In this document: piece by piece, positions 22,101-33,275 of the stretch
How the letters are laid out: each line of letters starts with the position of its first letter
How positions within the stretch are numbered: position 1 is the stretch's first letter
Assembly (NCBI GenBank): GCA_031213475.1
Contig: JARUPZ010000017.1
Location: 6,092,167-6,156,166 of the forward strand
From: Nereocystis luetkeana
Lineage: Eukaryota; Sar; Phaeophyceae; Laminariales; Laminariaceae
Direction: 5' to 3'
Length of the DNA stretch: 64,000 nucleotides
Made by a program: the position numbers and the translations under genes
The notes under the pieces: model-generated
The model's input: only the letters and a program-made list of their open reading frames with translations
Database searches by the model: none
Told to the model about the DNA's origin: nothing

Positions 22101-22836
22101 TACGTTTCAGTTCGGCGTCCTTGGTACAATCAGTTGGAGCATACGCAACGACGAAATTGACTGCCTCGCATTTGCCAGCCAGCTCAAAGCGCATAGACAT
22201 TGGCCGCTCGTCAACGAACTGATGAGTATACATAGACTTACTCCACAACGATTCCTTGACAACTAGGCCTACTCCGTACAGCCCTTGCCTGGTGGCTGTT
22301 GTTTCCTGTCCTGAACAGAAAACACGATACCCTGCCGCACGGAACGTCGTGCTGCCGGACTTCCGAGTTTCCTGCAGGCCAATGAAGTCACAGCCGAGTT
22401 GCCGTCCCTTCGCCAGTACACGCTCGTCATGTCCGTACACGTTCTTCCCCTTTACAGCCAGGGTGCGCACATTGTAGGTCGCTACCGTCACAAGTGCCTC
22501 CTTTTGTCTCTTACGAGCCTCGCGTGCTGCTTTCTTTGCCAGCCGACGTGAGGCTCGTCCCCGCCTCCTTGTTTTCTTCTTTTGTTTATTTTTCTTCTCT
22601 ATGGCGAAAGTGGCTCTCCGTTTCGTAGCCCGGTACGCGCCTTGTTTTCCGTTGGCTGGGTGCAGCCGTCCCAACCCACGCCGACAATCCCATCCTTCCT
22701 GTCGTGCATGCATACCCACGCTGTGGCCAGCCTCTCCACTCCACCGGCTGCCCACGTAGCGCTCTCTGCTGTGGTGATGTACCCGTCCCGCCTGAGGGAT
22801 GAACTCCTCGGCGTGGGGGTTAAGAAGAATAAACAT
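19106..22836 (-). pseudogene. LINE (non-LTR retrotransposon) with endonuclease and reverse transcriptase
   Basis: A near full-length non-LTR retrotransposon on the minus strand. After a basic N-terminal region (KKNKQKKKTRRRGR) comes an AP-type endonuclease from about residue 118: TYNVRTL, QETR, VVAYAPTD, LMDANARTG, RIDYIL and SDHNILY are all present. The reverse transcriptase follows, with [36 protein letters not shown] and the catalytic YADDAGIVS, then a C-terminal [12 protein letters not shown] segment and a long polar tail. Two lesions are visible: an in-frame TGA near 20848-20850 (NVW then stop, just before the RT fingers) and a frameshift near 19840. Otherwise the frame is open for 1,200 codons, so decay is recent. 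No poly-A tail or target duplication was identified. The LINE clade cannot be assigned by eye. Confidence 0.92.
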
Positions 22837-23081
22837 CACCACCACCCCACGCGGTCCTTAAAGCGAGCAGGCCACCAGCAGGACCGCGCAAGGTTCCCTA
22901 CCTACCTAATCCGAAGCTCGATGTTCGTGTGACTATCGCTAGACCACTGCAGGTCCTGGCGGACTTCCTCGGCCCACCCCAAGGACGAGGCAGGCCGAAG
23001 CAGGTAGTGGTACGCGCAGTCGGTGGAGTGCAGACAAGAGACTATGGCCAAGGTCTATTTGTTACCATTATTCGACACTTA

Positions 23082-23746
23082 GGGTTGATCTTAACGACGA
23101 GTGTTTTTCAGTTTTTTTCGGTATTTTCCCGAAATTTTGGTATTCTCCCGAAATATTTTCGGGAAAAGCCGGAAAACTTCACCCCCCCAAAAAGTCGCCT
23201 CGAAGTTTTCAGGGGTTTTCAGGAAATTTAGGTACAAGGCCGTAGAGGATCGGGCAACCCTACCGCTTGAGCTGTGCCACCACTCGCGAGCGCACAGAGC
23301 TGACAGGGGTCGTTCCTAAGGTCAATCGCAAGTCATGGCCGATTGCAGAAGGCGCAATAGCTTTCTGGGCTTTCGTGGCCGAGTTCACAAGGTGACCGCA
23401 CCGAGGTGGCCGACCGACTGAGCTCGGTGACAGCAATAGCTGAGACTTTGTCGCTTTGGGCAAGCGTTGAGCGTTGTTGCGTGACGAGTTGGTGATGGAT
23501 TTCACTCCCCAAGGCACCGACACCTGCCTACGAGTCAGTCAGGCCGATGACTGTGGGGCCACCGCACGCATGGGTTCTGCGAGCGCAGCTGCTGCAGGGA
23601 CGGTTCTGTGCCGGGTGGACGATTATTTCCCGAGCCAACGGAGGCTCTTACTCGACAAGATTCAACCCTCGCTGAATTTGGTGAAATGCCGAAATTTCAG
23701 GAAAAAACGAAATACAATACCAGGCACGTATCGGTAAGATGGACCC
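23082..23746 (-). mobile_element. Non-autonomous TIR DNA transposon, about 650 bp, copy with TTA duplication
   Basis: Starts GGGTTGATCTTAACGACGAG and ends with the reverse complement GGGTCCATCTTACCGATACG. It is flanked on both sides by TTA (23079-23081 and 23747-23749). It interrupts a repeat whose intact form is at 17936-18155, so the ends are defined by the empty site. The interior aligns with the copies at 25133 and 44792 in the opposite orientation (for example GGCAGGTGTCGG and GCCATGACTTGCGA on the other strand). No transposase is encoded. A 3-bp TTA/TAA target with G-rich ends suits the PIF/Harbinger superfamily. Confidence 0.8.
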
Positions 23747-23948
23747 TTACCATACCCATTAATCGGTGCATTGGTGAATTACAGTAGTGGGGGCTGGCGT
23801 TTGAGAGATATTCTGTTCCGAAAGGGAGGCTGAGGCTTTTTGTTTGTTCGTAGGAAAATGGGTGCGACGCTCGATTTTCCCGCATACTCGTCGGAATACT
23901 GTTTCGATTTGCGAAGTTCACAACTGAAAATGCGATCGGGCCGAAATC

Positions 23949-25131
23949 TGAAGCTCAAAATATGAACCGCATAGGACACAGAAATCGAAGCAACCCTCCT
24001 TTGCGGAAATATCAGATTAATTGTACCTGCAGAGATTCGAGCAAACGCCGAGACCTGCTGCTGGTGTTGTGGCCTGGCGCCGCGAAGAGATGCGCTGGGT
24101 GCGCCGCTCTACGCGTCGGACCCAAGCATCCGAGCCAAGGCTGACTGCCTCTGGTCTGGCGGCGAAGAGACGTGGCGAGTGCGCTAGAGTCAACCTGTCT
24201 TGGGATTTTGTGTTTCACAATGTGGATGACTGCTGCTGCTGTACAGCAATGTAGTCCACGAGTACATATCCACGGAGAGGTGCGCGCCGAGTGCGCTTTT
24301 CTCGGTCTCTAGGCCCGAGCGCGCGCCAGTCGACAGTAGTCTGGCCACGGATAGACGCGGCGCCCGACGACTGCGCGTCGAGCGCGAAGCAACGTCGCTA
24401 TACAGCCGTGAGGCTATCCAACTAATCGATTGTTGTGCTGTTGTTTGCTGTCGCGGCTAACATCTTGAATTTTTAGAGCATACCATTTTTCAATTCGAAA
24501 TCGGATGACCCAAGGCGTCGGATTTTGGGCCAAAGTCCGACGGCTTGGGTCATCGGATTCTCAAATCGAAAAAATCCCGGTCGGATATTACATAATCGGA
24601 CTGCATAAGCAGGGACAATCATTTTTAAGATAAAAGTATATGAATCTGAAGCTCGAAATCGAACCGCATAGGAATCAGCCTAGAGAGACCAACTGCTGGT
24701 GTTGCGGTCTGGCGCCGCGAAGAGACGTGCTGGGTGCGTTTCACTGCGCGTAGGACCCAGGCACCCGAGCCAACGCTGACTGCCTTCGGTCTGGCGGTGA
24801 AGAGACGTGCCGAATGCGCTAGGGTCAACCTGCCTGGATATTCCGTATGTCACAATGTGACTGACAGCCTGCTGCTGGTGCTGCTGCTGGTGCTGCGCTT
24901 GCTGCTGCTGTAGTCTACTGGTACGTATTCACGGACAGGTGCGCGCCGAGTGCGTTTTTCTTGGTCTCTAGGCCCGATCCCGCGCCAGCTGACTATAGTC
25001 TGGCCATGCAGGGACACGCCGCCTGCCGACCGCGCGTCAGGTGCGAAGCAACGTCGCTGTACAGCTGCGTTATCATCCAACTCATCGATCGTTCTTGTGC
25101 TGCTTACTGTCTTCGATACCATCTTGTATTT
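23949..25131. repeat. Tandem segmental duplication (units about 500 bp) with hairpin linker
   Basis: Two units (about 23949-24478 and 24645-25131) share CTGAAGCTC(G/A)AAAT, GAACCGCATAGGA, CTGGCGCCGCGAAGAGA, GGTGCGCGCCGAGTGCG, CGAAGCAACGTCGCT and AACATCTTG or its near match. The linker 24480-24644 holds an inverted repeat around ATCGGATGACCCAAGGCGTC. A third, partial match to the linker and unit start lies at about 26555-26765. A CTG-rich run sits in the second unit at about 24868-24912. No gene recognised. Confidence 0.75.
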
Positions 25132-25132
25132 C

Positions 25133-25773
25133 GGGTCGGTCTTAACGACACTTGTTACAGTTCGTTTTTTTCAGAATTTTCGGCATTTCATTAAATTCAG
25201 CGAGGGTTGAATCTTGTCCAGTACGTGCCTCAGTTGGCTCTCAAAATAATCGTCCACCCTGCACAGAACCGTCACTGCAGGAGCTGCGCTCTCGGAAACC
25301 ATCCGTGCGGTGGTTCCACTGCCGTCGGCCTAACTCGTAGGCAGGTGTCGGCCCCTTGGAGAGTGAAACTCGTCACCAATTCGTCACGCTACAATGCCCA
25401 ACGCGATAAAGTCTACGCTACTGCCCTCATCGAGCTCAGTCGGTCGGCCAGCTCGGTGTGGCCACCTTGTAAACTCGGGACACGAGAGCCCAGAAAGCTA
25501 TTGCGCCTTCTGCGTTCGGCCATGACTTGCGAATGACCTTGGGAACGATCCTGGTCAGCGTTGTGCGCTCGCGAGTGATGGCACAGCTCGAGCGGTAGGG
25601 CTGCCCGATCCTCTGCAGCCTTGCACCTAAAAATCCGGAAAAACCTAAAAGGCACGAAGACGTATTTTTTCAGGGATTAGTTTTTCCTGCTCTTCCCGAG
25701 TTTTTCCTGGACAAAACCGAATTTTCCCGAACAATACTGAAAAAACCTACAAAACACTCCTCGTTAGCGCCCA
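25133..25773 (+). mobile_element. Non-autonomous TIR DNA transposon, about 640 bp, second copy
   Basis: Left end GGGTCGGTCTTAACGACACT, right end CTCGTTAGCGCCC. It matches the copies at 23082-23746 (opposite strand) and 44792-45429 along its length, including CAGCGAGGGTTGAATCTT and the CCGAGCTCAGTCGGTCGG block. The target duplication is not clear in this copy (TTC and ATC flanks), so the right boundary is approximate. No coding sequence is supported. Confidence 0.75.
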
Positions 25774-26994
25774 TCTTAAAGGGAAAATTTAGTTTTTTCA
25801 ACTCTTTTTTTTTTGTTTCTAATTTTATTTGCATCTGATTAGCCGAAGAGTGAACAACCAAGCAGGCAAATAAGAAATTTTCAATTTGAGTGCAAAGTCG
25901 TTTGGGACTTTTTCGTGTGATTTTCTTAATTTCATTTTGGAATTTGGGAGTTCTTCGGTCTTGATGTAGCATGTTCATGGTGGGTCAACACCCTTGATGG
26001 AGTCTGGGGCGATTCTTGGCCACTTCGGAGACCACGATCGAGGCGATAAAACCTGAACCTCAACGAGGGGCGACCGGAGCAATAGCCGCGCCCACGCCCG
26101 CAGACCATGAAACATTAAAAATAATCATGGCGGGCCCATTTTTTTGGCCTGCTCGATCGGCCAACAATCGCGAATACCTAGCAAGCGGAGAAAAAATCGG
26201 AGGATACGCTCGAGACCTCGATAGCTGCATCACCGTTGCTGTTCCGCACGTGGCGCTTGAGGGCTCCCTCCGCCCACCCAAGACACCCTGAGAGTGATAG
26301 CTTCCTATCCTGCGCGATCAATGAGAAAATGAGGCTGGCGGCGGCGCGCACGCGACAACGCAAACCTTCGCTCTCGTCTAGGCTCCTCGCTGTGTGCCGG
26401 CTGGGCGTAGTGTGACGCGGTGAGTTTATTCCGAATTATTTTTTGATTGACAATTAATACCCTGCTCCCCGATAGGATACAAACACGTTTTTTTTCGAAA
26501 TCAAATTTAAATTCATTGAAATCAAAAATTTATTTCCATAAGACCGTCCCTTAGAGACGATACCATTTTTCGATTTGAACATCTGATGACCCGACTCCTC
26601 CGAGTTTTGGCCAAAATCTGACGACTTGGGCCATTGTTCTCAAATCGTTTTTTGTCGGTCAGATTTTGCATTTTCGGACTGCATAAGCAAATTCTTTCAT
26701 TTTTGGGATCGAGAAGTACAAAGCTCGAAATCTAACCGCATAGGAAACAGCCTATGGAAGACAGCTCAAACAGGGCAACGAAATACGACCCAGTCTATAC
26801 TACAGTACATTGTAGTGATTAGTGGTACTGAGGCGCGACCTCATTACCTGCAGTTGTCAAATTTGCGATGCATCTTGCCGGGTGAATACGGATTGTGCTG
26901 AACCAACACGAACGAATACCTACGTATCCTTGCCGTTTGGGTTATTTCTTCAAACGTAGCAAACCGTCAGCCGCAGCACCAGCCGTGGCGGCAG
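25774..26994. other. No gene recognised
   Basis: Holds a partial copy of the linker and start of the 24-kb duplication at about 26555-26765 (ATACCATTTTTCGATTTGAA and ATAACCGCATAGG-like blocks). An open frame at 26016-26291 has no recognised domain. Nothing else supportable. Confidence 0.4.
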
Positions 26995-27036
26995 CAACAA
27001 CAGCAGCAGCAGAACAGCAGCAGCAGCAGCAGCAGG
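26993..27036 (+). repeat. CAG/CAA microsatellite
   Basis: A CAG-rich run with interspersed CAA units. It would encode polyglutamine in one frame, but no surrounding coding exon is supported. Confidence 0.85.
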
Positions 27037-27204
27037 AGGACACACTAGGCCAGGGTCAGCGTCGCTGTACGCTCGGCTTGTCATTTAGCGTTCGAACCCT
27101 GTGTACACGTACTCGATTTTGTTGCTTTTCCTGGTTCCCCGACCCGAAATTCCGCATAATTTGAAGACCGAATAATTTGCACCTACCTGACCTTTGCCCG
27201 ATAG

Positions 27205-27365
27205 AACTTCTCGTAGCAGGTGCCAACACTACTACTGCTGTTCTACAGCAGAGCTTCTCTTGCTTCTCCGTCCCCTCATTAGTAGAAGGGTGGGCCTGAC
27301 AATATCACCTGCAGCATGTCTTGGGGACACGGCCCGACCGTTGCTGTGGACAGACACATTTCTGT
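27205..27365 (+). repeat. Dispersed repeat, copy 1 of 2
   Basis: TCTCGTAGCAGGTGCCAACA, CTACAGCAGA, CCCCTCATTAGTAG, TCACCTGCAGCAT and CGTTGCTGTGGACA occur in the same order at 33112-33275. No coding or RNA signature. Confidence 0.7.
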
Positions 27366-27539
27366 ATACCTGGTATTAATATTAATAGTTATTATTTTTG
27401 GTCAGAATTACCTGCAGCTATTGCTACTGCAAATACGATCAAATTTACCCGCACGCTCAGCTACAGTAGCAGTCCAGTTGCGAATTTATCCTCCCGGTAT
27501 TTATTGAGCAGGGCAGGAAGCTGCTGCACAAAAGGCGAA

Positions 27540-27541
27540 GG

Positions 27542-27588
<47 letters not shown>
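27540..27588 (+). repeat. GTT trinucleotide microsatellite
   Basis: Sixteen perfect GTT/TTG units. The following 27590-28010 is increasingly A-rich with no recognised gene. Confidence 0.95.
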
Positions 27589-28045
27589 CTCACATTAACT
27601 CACAATTCAATGCAGTCCGTGGTCGCAGGACAGGCTCCAATAACTCTGGAGTGGAAGAAATACCTCAAGTAAAAACGGAGGCAAAAACAAAAAAACAAGC
27701 ATACGCACTCCACCACTGCGGACACCAGGGAAGCAAAAAGGAGACTATTAATAGCAGACAAAAACCTAAAAAAGAAGATGAAGCTAAGCAAAAAAAAACA
27801 AAACAAAACAAAAACAGACGCAGATAGCAAAACGCAAACAAAAGGCAAAACGGACCATACTAACAAAGACACAAAGAGGTACAAACGGGAATGAAAGAAA
27901 AATGAAAAAAAAGAAGGGACAAAAAAGCGATAATCACGGGCGAGGAGGAAAGAAAATACGAAAGGCAGGCACTGGAGCATACAGACACGCAAAGTTGCCC
28001 AGATGGCACCATGCTAGTTACTTGGGCCCCAAAGAAGGGAGTGCA

Positions 28046-30375
28046 TCATGACGATGATGGCCATAACCAGGCTTCAGTCTGTTGGGCATACCGCTTCCCC
28101 CCCCCCCCCCCGCCATTCCCCCTCGTCCCCCTTTCGCCCCCCTCCTCTTCCCTGCCATTCTGCGCACTCGCGTTGGCGTCAACGGCTGTGGTCGTTGTTG
28201 CAGCTATTCTATGCCGTTCTGCCGATGCCTCCTTCTCATCTGTATGCAATTCTGCCTCGCGCCACCCTTCGAGCTTGATGCCGAACTCCTTGAGGTCCTC
28301 CTCAAGTTACCTCATCCAGTCCCACTCCTGTCCTCCGGAGTAACCCTTACCCCCAACCATCTCCCCAAACATCACCCTCTTCGGCAGACGCTCCTCTCCC
28401 ATGCGTGTCACAAAGCCCGCAGACAAGAGCCTACGTCTGCGTACCGTCGTCTCAACGCTTTCAGATTTTTTCCTGAGAAGCGCGCTAGCATAGGATAGAA
28501 GGTGGTCTTCGCGCTTTCGTTTTCGCCACCCGATGCATCGGAGGAGCATCTTGTGGTGGACCTCCCGTAGCCTACCGTAATCAGTCTTGCTCGGGCTCCA
28601 CGTAACGTAACCGTAGAGCAACGTTTCGATCACCTCGGCTCTCAGCATTCGCACCTTCAGGCGTAGGAGCACACCCGGGCGGTCATAAATTTCCACCTTA
28701 TACCGTCCGAAGCATGCCCATGTCCTCTGGAGTCGACGCGTTACCTCGGCACTTCTGCCCGTCCAATCTGCGCTGATAGCCCCGCCCAGATACACAAACT
28801 CGGTCGTTTGTTTGTACACTTGGCCGGCGGCGGTGACGGTGAACGGCACGTTCCCCCCATCTTTCGTTTGCAGACACATTATCTCCGTCTTGGCCTCCGA
28901 GACCGTCAGGCCGAAAGCGGCACATGCAGACACGATCACCGTCATCATCCTCTCCAGGCCGCTGGGTGATCTCGATACTATGCCTGCATCGTCAGCATAG
29001 AGCATAGCCCACAGTGTCTGGGCCTCTTTATCATTCCCCTGTCCGTCGGCGTGCCCGACCCGTGCCTTCCCCCTCTTCTTTTTCTTCTTCCCCTGCTTTT
29101 GTTGGAGTTGCACCAAGCTGTCCGTGATGGCTTTATCAGCAGCGAAACGTTTCTCCGCCACACGCAGCACCGCTGTAAAAAACATGTTGAACAACAATGG
29201 CGCGAGCACACACCCTTGCCGTAGGCCCTGTTTCACGTCGAACATATCTGAGCACTCGCCGTCATCCAGCCGCACGCATGCTCGCATGCCGTCGTGGAAT
29301 TGGCGGATAACTGTGAGCCTTCTAGGTGGCACCTCAAAGCGAGCCAAGACAGCCCACAGGAGGGTTCGGTCGACGGAGTCATAGGCTTTGGTGAGGTCGA
29401 CAAAGCACATGAACAGCGGAGTGTCCTTCTTCCTTGCCAATTCCTGCAAGCGTCGAACCACGAACATCATGTCGACCGTCGATCGTTCGGGCCTAAAGCC
29501 ACACTGCTCCTCTGGCAGGATGCCTTCCCGTTCTCAATAGTCGCTGAATCGGCGCGCGATGACTTTGAGGAGTACTTTGCCGGCATGCGCGACAAGGGAA
29601 ATGCCACGATAGTTACCACACTCCGTCCTGTCTTTCTTCTTGTGCAGCACCTTAATCGTTGCATCCTTCCATTGCTGCGGCACGACCCCTCCCCTCCACA
29701 CAGCGACGATAATCTCGTAGAAGCTTCCCAAGGTGTCCGAGTCTCCGTCGTCGGCCAGGACCTTCAGAAGTTCAGCTGGGAGACCATCAGGCCCAACCGC
29801 CTTGCGGTTCGCCATCGCCCTGATCGCGTCTTCCACCTCGTATCTAGACGGGACGTTGTCCAGCGGTCTGCACGAGGGCCAGACCTTGAGCTCATCGACG
29901 ATAGTCGGGTCGAGGGTCGATGACTTGGTGTTTAGCAGCTTATGGAACCACCTTACCCATCGTTCCCGGATGAGGCCTATGTCTCGTAGTAATCTACCTT
30001 CCTCGTCCCTGATGTACTGCGAATGGAAAGTCCTCTTTCCTTCCACATTCATCCCCTTAAGGTGCTTGTAGAACCCAAACTGATCGCCTTCTTGGATACG
30101 CCTTTCGAGTTGACGGACGTATTCCTCGAAGAACTTCTGCACTCTGTCCGTCCTCGCACGTTTGAGCTGTTTAGTGGCAATCTTCACAGCTTTTCGCAGA
30201 TTTTTGTCTTCCGGGTTACCACGTAGTTGCGTTCTCGCATTTTCCTTCTCCTGCCATCGTGAGTGCACCTCTGCTTTTACCTCTTCGGGTGTACACCAGC
30301 CCAGCGGCCCTTGTTTTCGACTGGTATGAGATGCTAGTTTAGCAGCAGTCGACAGCACGGTCTCCAGGTGTACAG
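28046..30375 (-). pseudogene. 5'-truncated LINE, reverse transcriptase portion
   Basis: A second LINE of the same broad type as that at 19106, read on the minus strand. The endonuclease is missing; homology begins near 30375 ([17 protein letters not shown]). The reverse transcriptase holds [41 protein letters not shown] and the catalytic YADDAGIVS, followed by [19 protein letters not shown] lysine-rich insert ([15 protein letters not shown]) sits in front of the YADD block and is absent from the first LINE. Two in-frame stops are visible, a TGA near 29534 after RRFSDY and a TAA at 28307-28309 after WDWMR; reading otherwise stays open to a TGA at 28046-28048. Incomplete reverse transcription explains the 5' truncation. 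The two LINEs differ enough in sequence to be separate families. Confidence 0.9.
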
Positions 30376-31730
30376 CAGTAGGTGTTCATGCCGGGCCGGC
30401 CCTTCCGGGGGGGATATCTGCAAGCATAAACTACAGGCATGTAGCAGTTTCCACAGCGAAGCGAGGGTACTGTCTGTTGTACAGTACTTCACAATTCGCA
30501 GAAATGAAAACAATTGTTTTGCAAGCTATACGAGTAATACGTACCGCTTTTGTATGAAGCGAAAGGCTCCAAGAACGTGACAGTCCTGTAAAAGGTATCC
30601 CCGAAACTTGAAATGTGAACAGTGAACAGCAGCTATTCCTGCAAATTGTTTCAGTACTTACGAATCATGATTGACGGCTAGCTGGAATCTAGCGAATGCC
30701 TACCGAAGGGCCTAGCGACCGACCGCGCCAGACGAGTTCCTACAGCAGTAATTTTCAAGGTCAAATTCCAAAATCAGGTATACCTGATCCGTTTGAGCCA
30801 AAATCAGGTACATACTAAAACCAAGTCAAGAACGCGTGCCACAAGTGGTATTCTATCGATGGAAATCCTTTTAGAAAAGAATGCGCCTGAAGCATTAAGC
30901 GTGCCGCATGACCTCCAAAATCTGAATGGCCTTGTTTTCTTCAGGGTGTACGTACCACGAGCTCCACTTGGGCCTGCAGAGAGTCACTATCGATAGGCTT
31001 CGTTTGTTTCGCCACGGCGGGGGCGCCAAGAGTATTTACTCCGCCCCTCCCCCCCCCCGGTGACAGGTTTATAGCTTCGATTAATAGACCGTCCTCGCGG
31101 AATCGCCTGCTCGGCACGAAAACATCTTCTCGTGCCAAGCCTGAGACCACCCCGGGCGGTGCAGACGAAATGCCGTCTGACCATGGTGCTGTATATAGAC
31201 TGTTGTGACCATAGGATACAACAGAGTACAAATCACAACAACTAAAAGCTGAAGCATATCGCACACCCCAAAGATGAAAAAGTGAAACTAGCGTACGCAC
31301 TTATCATGTATAAATGCTTACTTTTACGTACGACGCACGACTACAGAGTTTGCACGTAAATACAGAATAATTTCAACCGAGGGAGGGCAGACGTATGTAT
31401 ACCGAGAGAAAAAACAGTGTACTTATGGCCTCTCTGATTGGTTCAAAGTTGGCCAAAATCAGTTGAAAGCTAGACAGAGTAGAAAAAGTCAGGTGTATCT
31501 TGACCTTTTCGAGACAAAATCAGTTACGATGTCAGCCTGGCCAAAAGCAGGGCTCCTGGGGTGTGTTTTGTACTTGTTTTTAGCATGTAACTGAATTTGG
31601 CCGAAAAGTAGCCAGGTATACCTGATTTTGGCTAATAAAACGCTTTTCCAATATCAAGTATACCAGTGTTCTTATATATTATTTTTTTCGAATATCATAC
31701 CCTGGTATATGCATAATATGATACTGCTGC
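30376..31730. other. No gene recognised
   Basis: AATCAGGTATACCTGAT occurs at about 30774 with related CAGGTATACCTGATTTTGGC near 31612, suggesting a degenerate palindromic repeat spread through 30770-31670. A run of C lies at 31051-31058. No exon or RNA gene is supported. Confidence 0.4.
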
Positions 31731-31817
31731 CTTTTAGGACCTCAGTCCCGTTTTGAGGACAAATCACTTGGATTGTGAGTTGTTTGTCCCCAAAACGGGA
31801 CTCCAGTCTTAGAAGGG
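31731..31817. mobile_element. Short hairpin MITE, intact copy
   Basis: A nearly perfect 87-bp inverted repeat: the left arm runs CCTTTTAGGACCTCAGTCCC to TTTTGAGGACAAA, and the right arm complements it (TTTGTCCCCAAAACGGGACT then AGAAGGG). It is the best-preserved reference for the copies at 3675 and 5725. Short size and strong self-complementarity are typical of MITEs. Confidence 0.8.
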
Positions 31818-32039
31818 TTTAGAGCTTTGTGGTAACACGTATTGTACTTGTACAAACCACGTCTTCGAATGCGTACAACCGGTTGCAACTTTACAAGCTG
31901 TCGAGCGCGCCTGTTTAAAAACAAGCTGTTGGTCTCGCTTGTTGAAGAACAATTTACCGAAACGTCTGGCGAATATTTTTTTTTTCACGTGTGATGAGCT
32001 TGGCTGCCTTATGTTGTTGTTTGTTGCTAATGGCGGTGG

Positions 32040-32990
32040 TGGCTTGGCCAGCCGAAACAAACACACGTTATCGTGCTTTACGTTACGTAACTATTCTGGC
32101 ACACCTGGTGACACGAGGTAACCTAGTAGGTTGCTCTCCGTCCACTATGTACGGTATGGACGTATCATACAGCAGTAGCACCTTGTGTTTTTATCGCGGG
32201 AATAATTCGTTTACATCTTCGTTTTTTTTTTTTTTATCGTTTTTTTTTTCAAATCCGAATCCAAGTAGAAACTGTTACCTAGGTTTCATTGCGCGTGGGA
32301 TCGCATTGTACTACTGTACCCTTAGAACTGTTGTCATTTTCCGCAGTGTTCAGAACCAAGTCCAGAAGTGTGATACACGGGACCGCGTTACGTGACCGCA
32401 GTATGAACAGTTCTGCTGTTGTTGGTGGCGACTCGAGTTTTCGAACTAGACATGTTCTTGTGCTTTACGTTACGTACCCTATGTGGCACGCCTGGTGACT
32501 CGGAGGTAGCATACTACATACCAGGCTTGTGGGCTTTTCCCCTCCCTCCCCATAATTATGCTTGGTCATAGTCCCAGAGATATCGGCAGAGCTGCGAGCA
32601 TACTCGATGCGTGTCCTATCCCGTTACATATTATATTTTTATTTTCAATCCAATCCGGAGCTAGAATATGCAACTTATCTCCTTATGGATCAAGACGTAG
32701 TAAGTTTATTTATTATCCTCCCTAATGTTGGTACAAATAAACCTGCTGTACCAAAGTTCGCGATGGTGTTCCACCTTCATCATAGGTCATTTTTTTCAAA
32801 TCCAAGACGAAGGTAGAAAATGAATCTTAGCTCTGTATGGGTAAAGTTTAGGTAAATATTTACAGGGTAGGGTTGTTTCCCTGACGCCCTCAAGTTATCA
32901 CAATAAATCTGCAGTACCAGAGTTCCGCGATAGTGTTATTTTTGTAATTCCACGACGAAGCTAGAAAATGCAACTTGACTCTTTGATGTG
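32040..32990. repeat. Degenerate tandem repeat (period about 390 bp, subunits shorter)
   Basis: CGTGCTTTACGTTACGTAAC at 32071 recurs as TGTGCTTTACGTTACGTACC near 32459, each followed by GGCAC(A/G)CCTGGTGAC. A second motif, AAATCC(G/A)A..AAG.TAGAAA, recurs near 32250, 32650, 32800 and 32945. No gene recognised. Confidence 0.55.
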
Positions 32991-33111
32991 CGTGTGTGTG
33001 TTTTTTTTTTAAATCTTCAAGTTTATTTTGTTTACTCCGATTGGGTCAGGGATTAATCGACAATATTTTGACGGGGGAATAATTTCGAAAATCGACGCCT
33101 GATGAGTATCC

Positions 33112-33275
33112 TACAGGGCGTCTCGTGGCAGGTGCCAACACTACTTTTGCTATACGATATCTACAGCAGATCGTCTCTATCCCCTCATCAATAGGATAGT
33201 GGGTCTGAAAAAATTCACCTGCAGCATATCTCAGAGACCCGGCCCAAACGTTGCTGTGGACATACACATTCTGCC
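33112..33275 (+). repeat. Dispersed repeat, copy 2 of 2
   Basis: Same ordered blocks as 27205-27365 (GTGGCAGGTGCCAACA, TTCACCTGCAGCATAT, CGTTGCTGTGGACA), with scattered substitutions. Confidence 0.7.

Noticed and set aside
26016-26291. Small open frame with plausible composition
   Set aside because: No family recognised, no splice sites linking it to neighbours.
27600-27992. Minus-strand frame rich in Phe and Ser
   Set aside because: Same cause: an A-rich tract on the plus strand gives a false hydrophobic protein.
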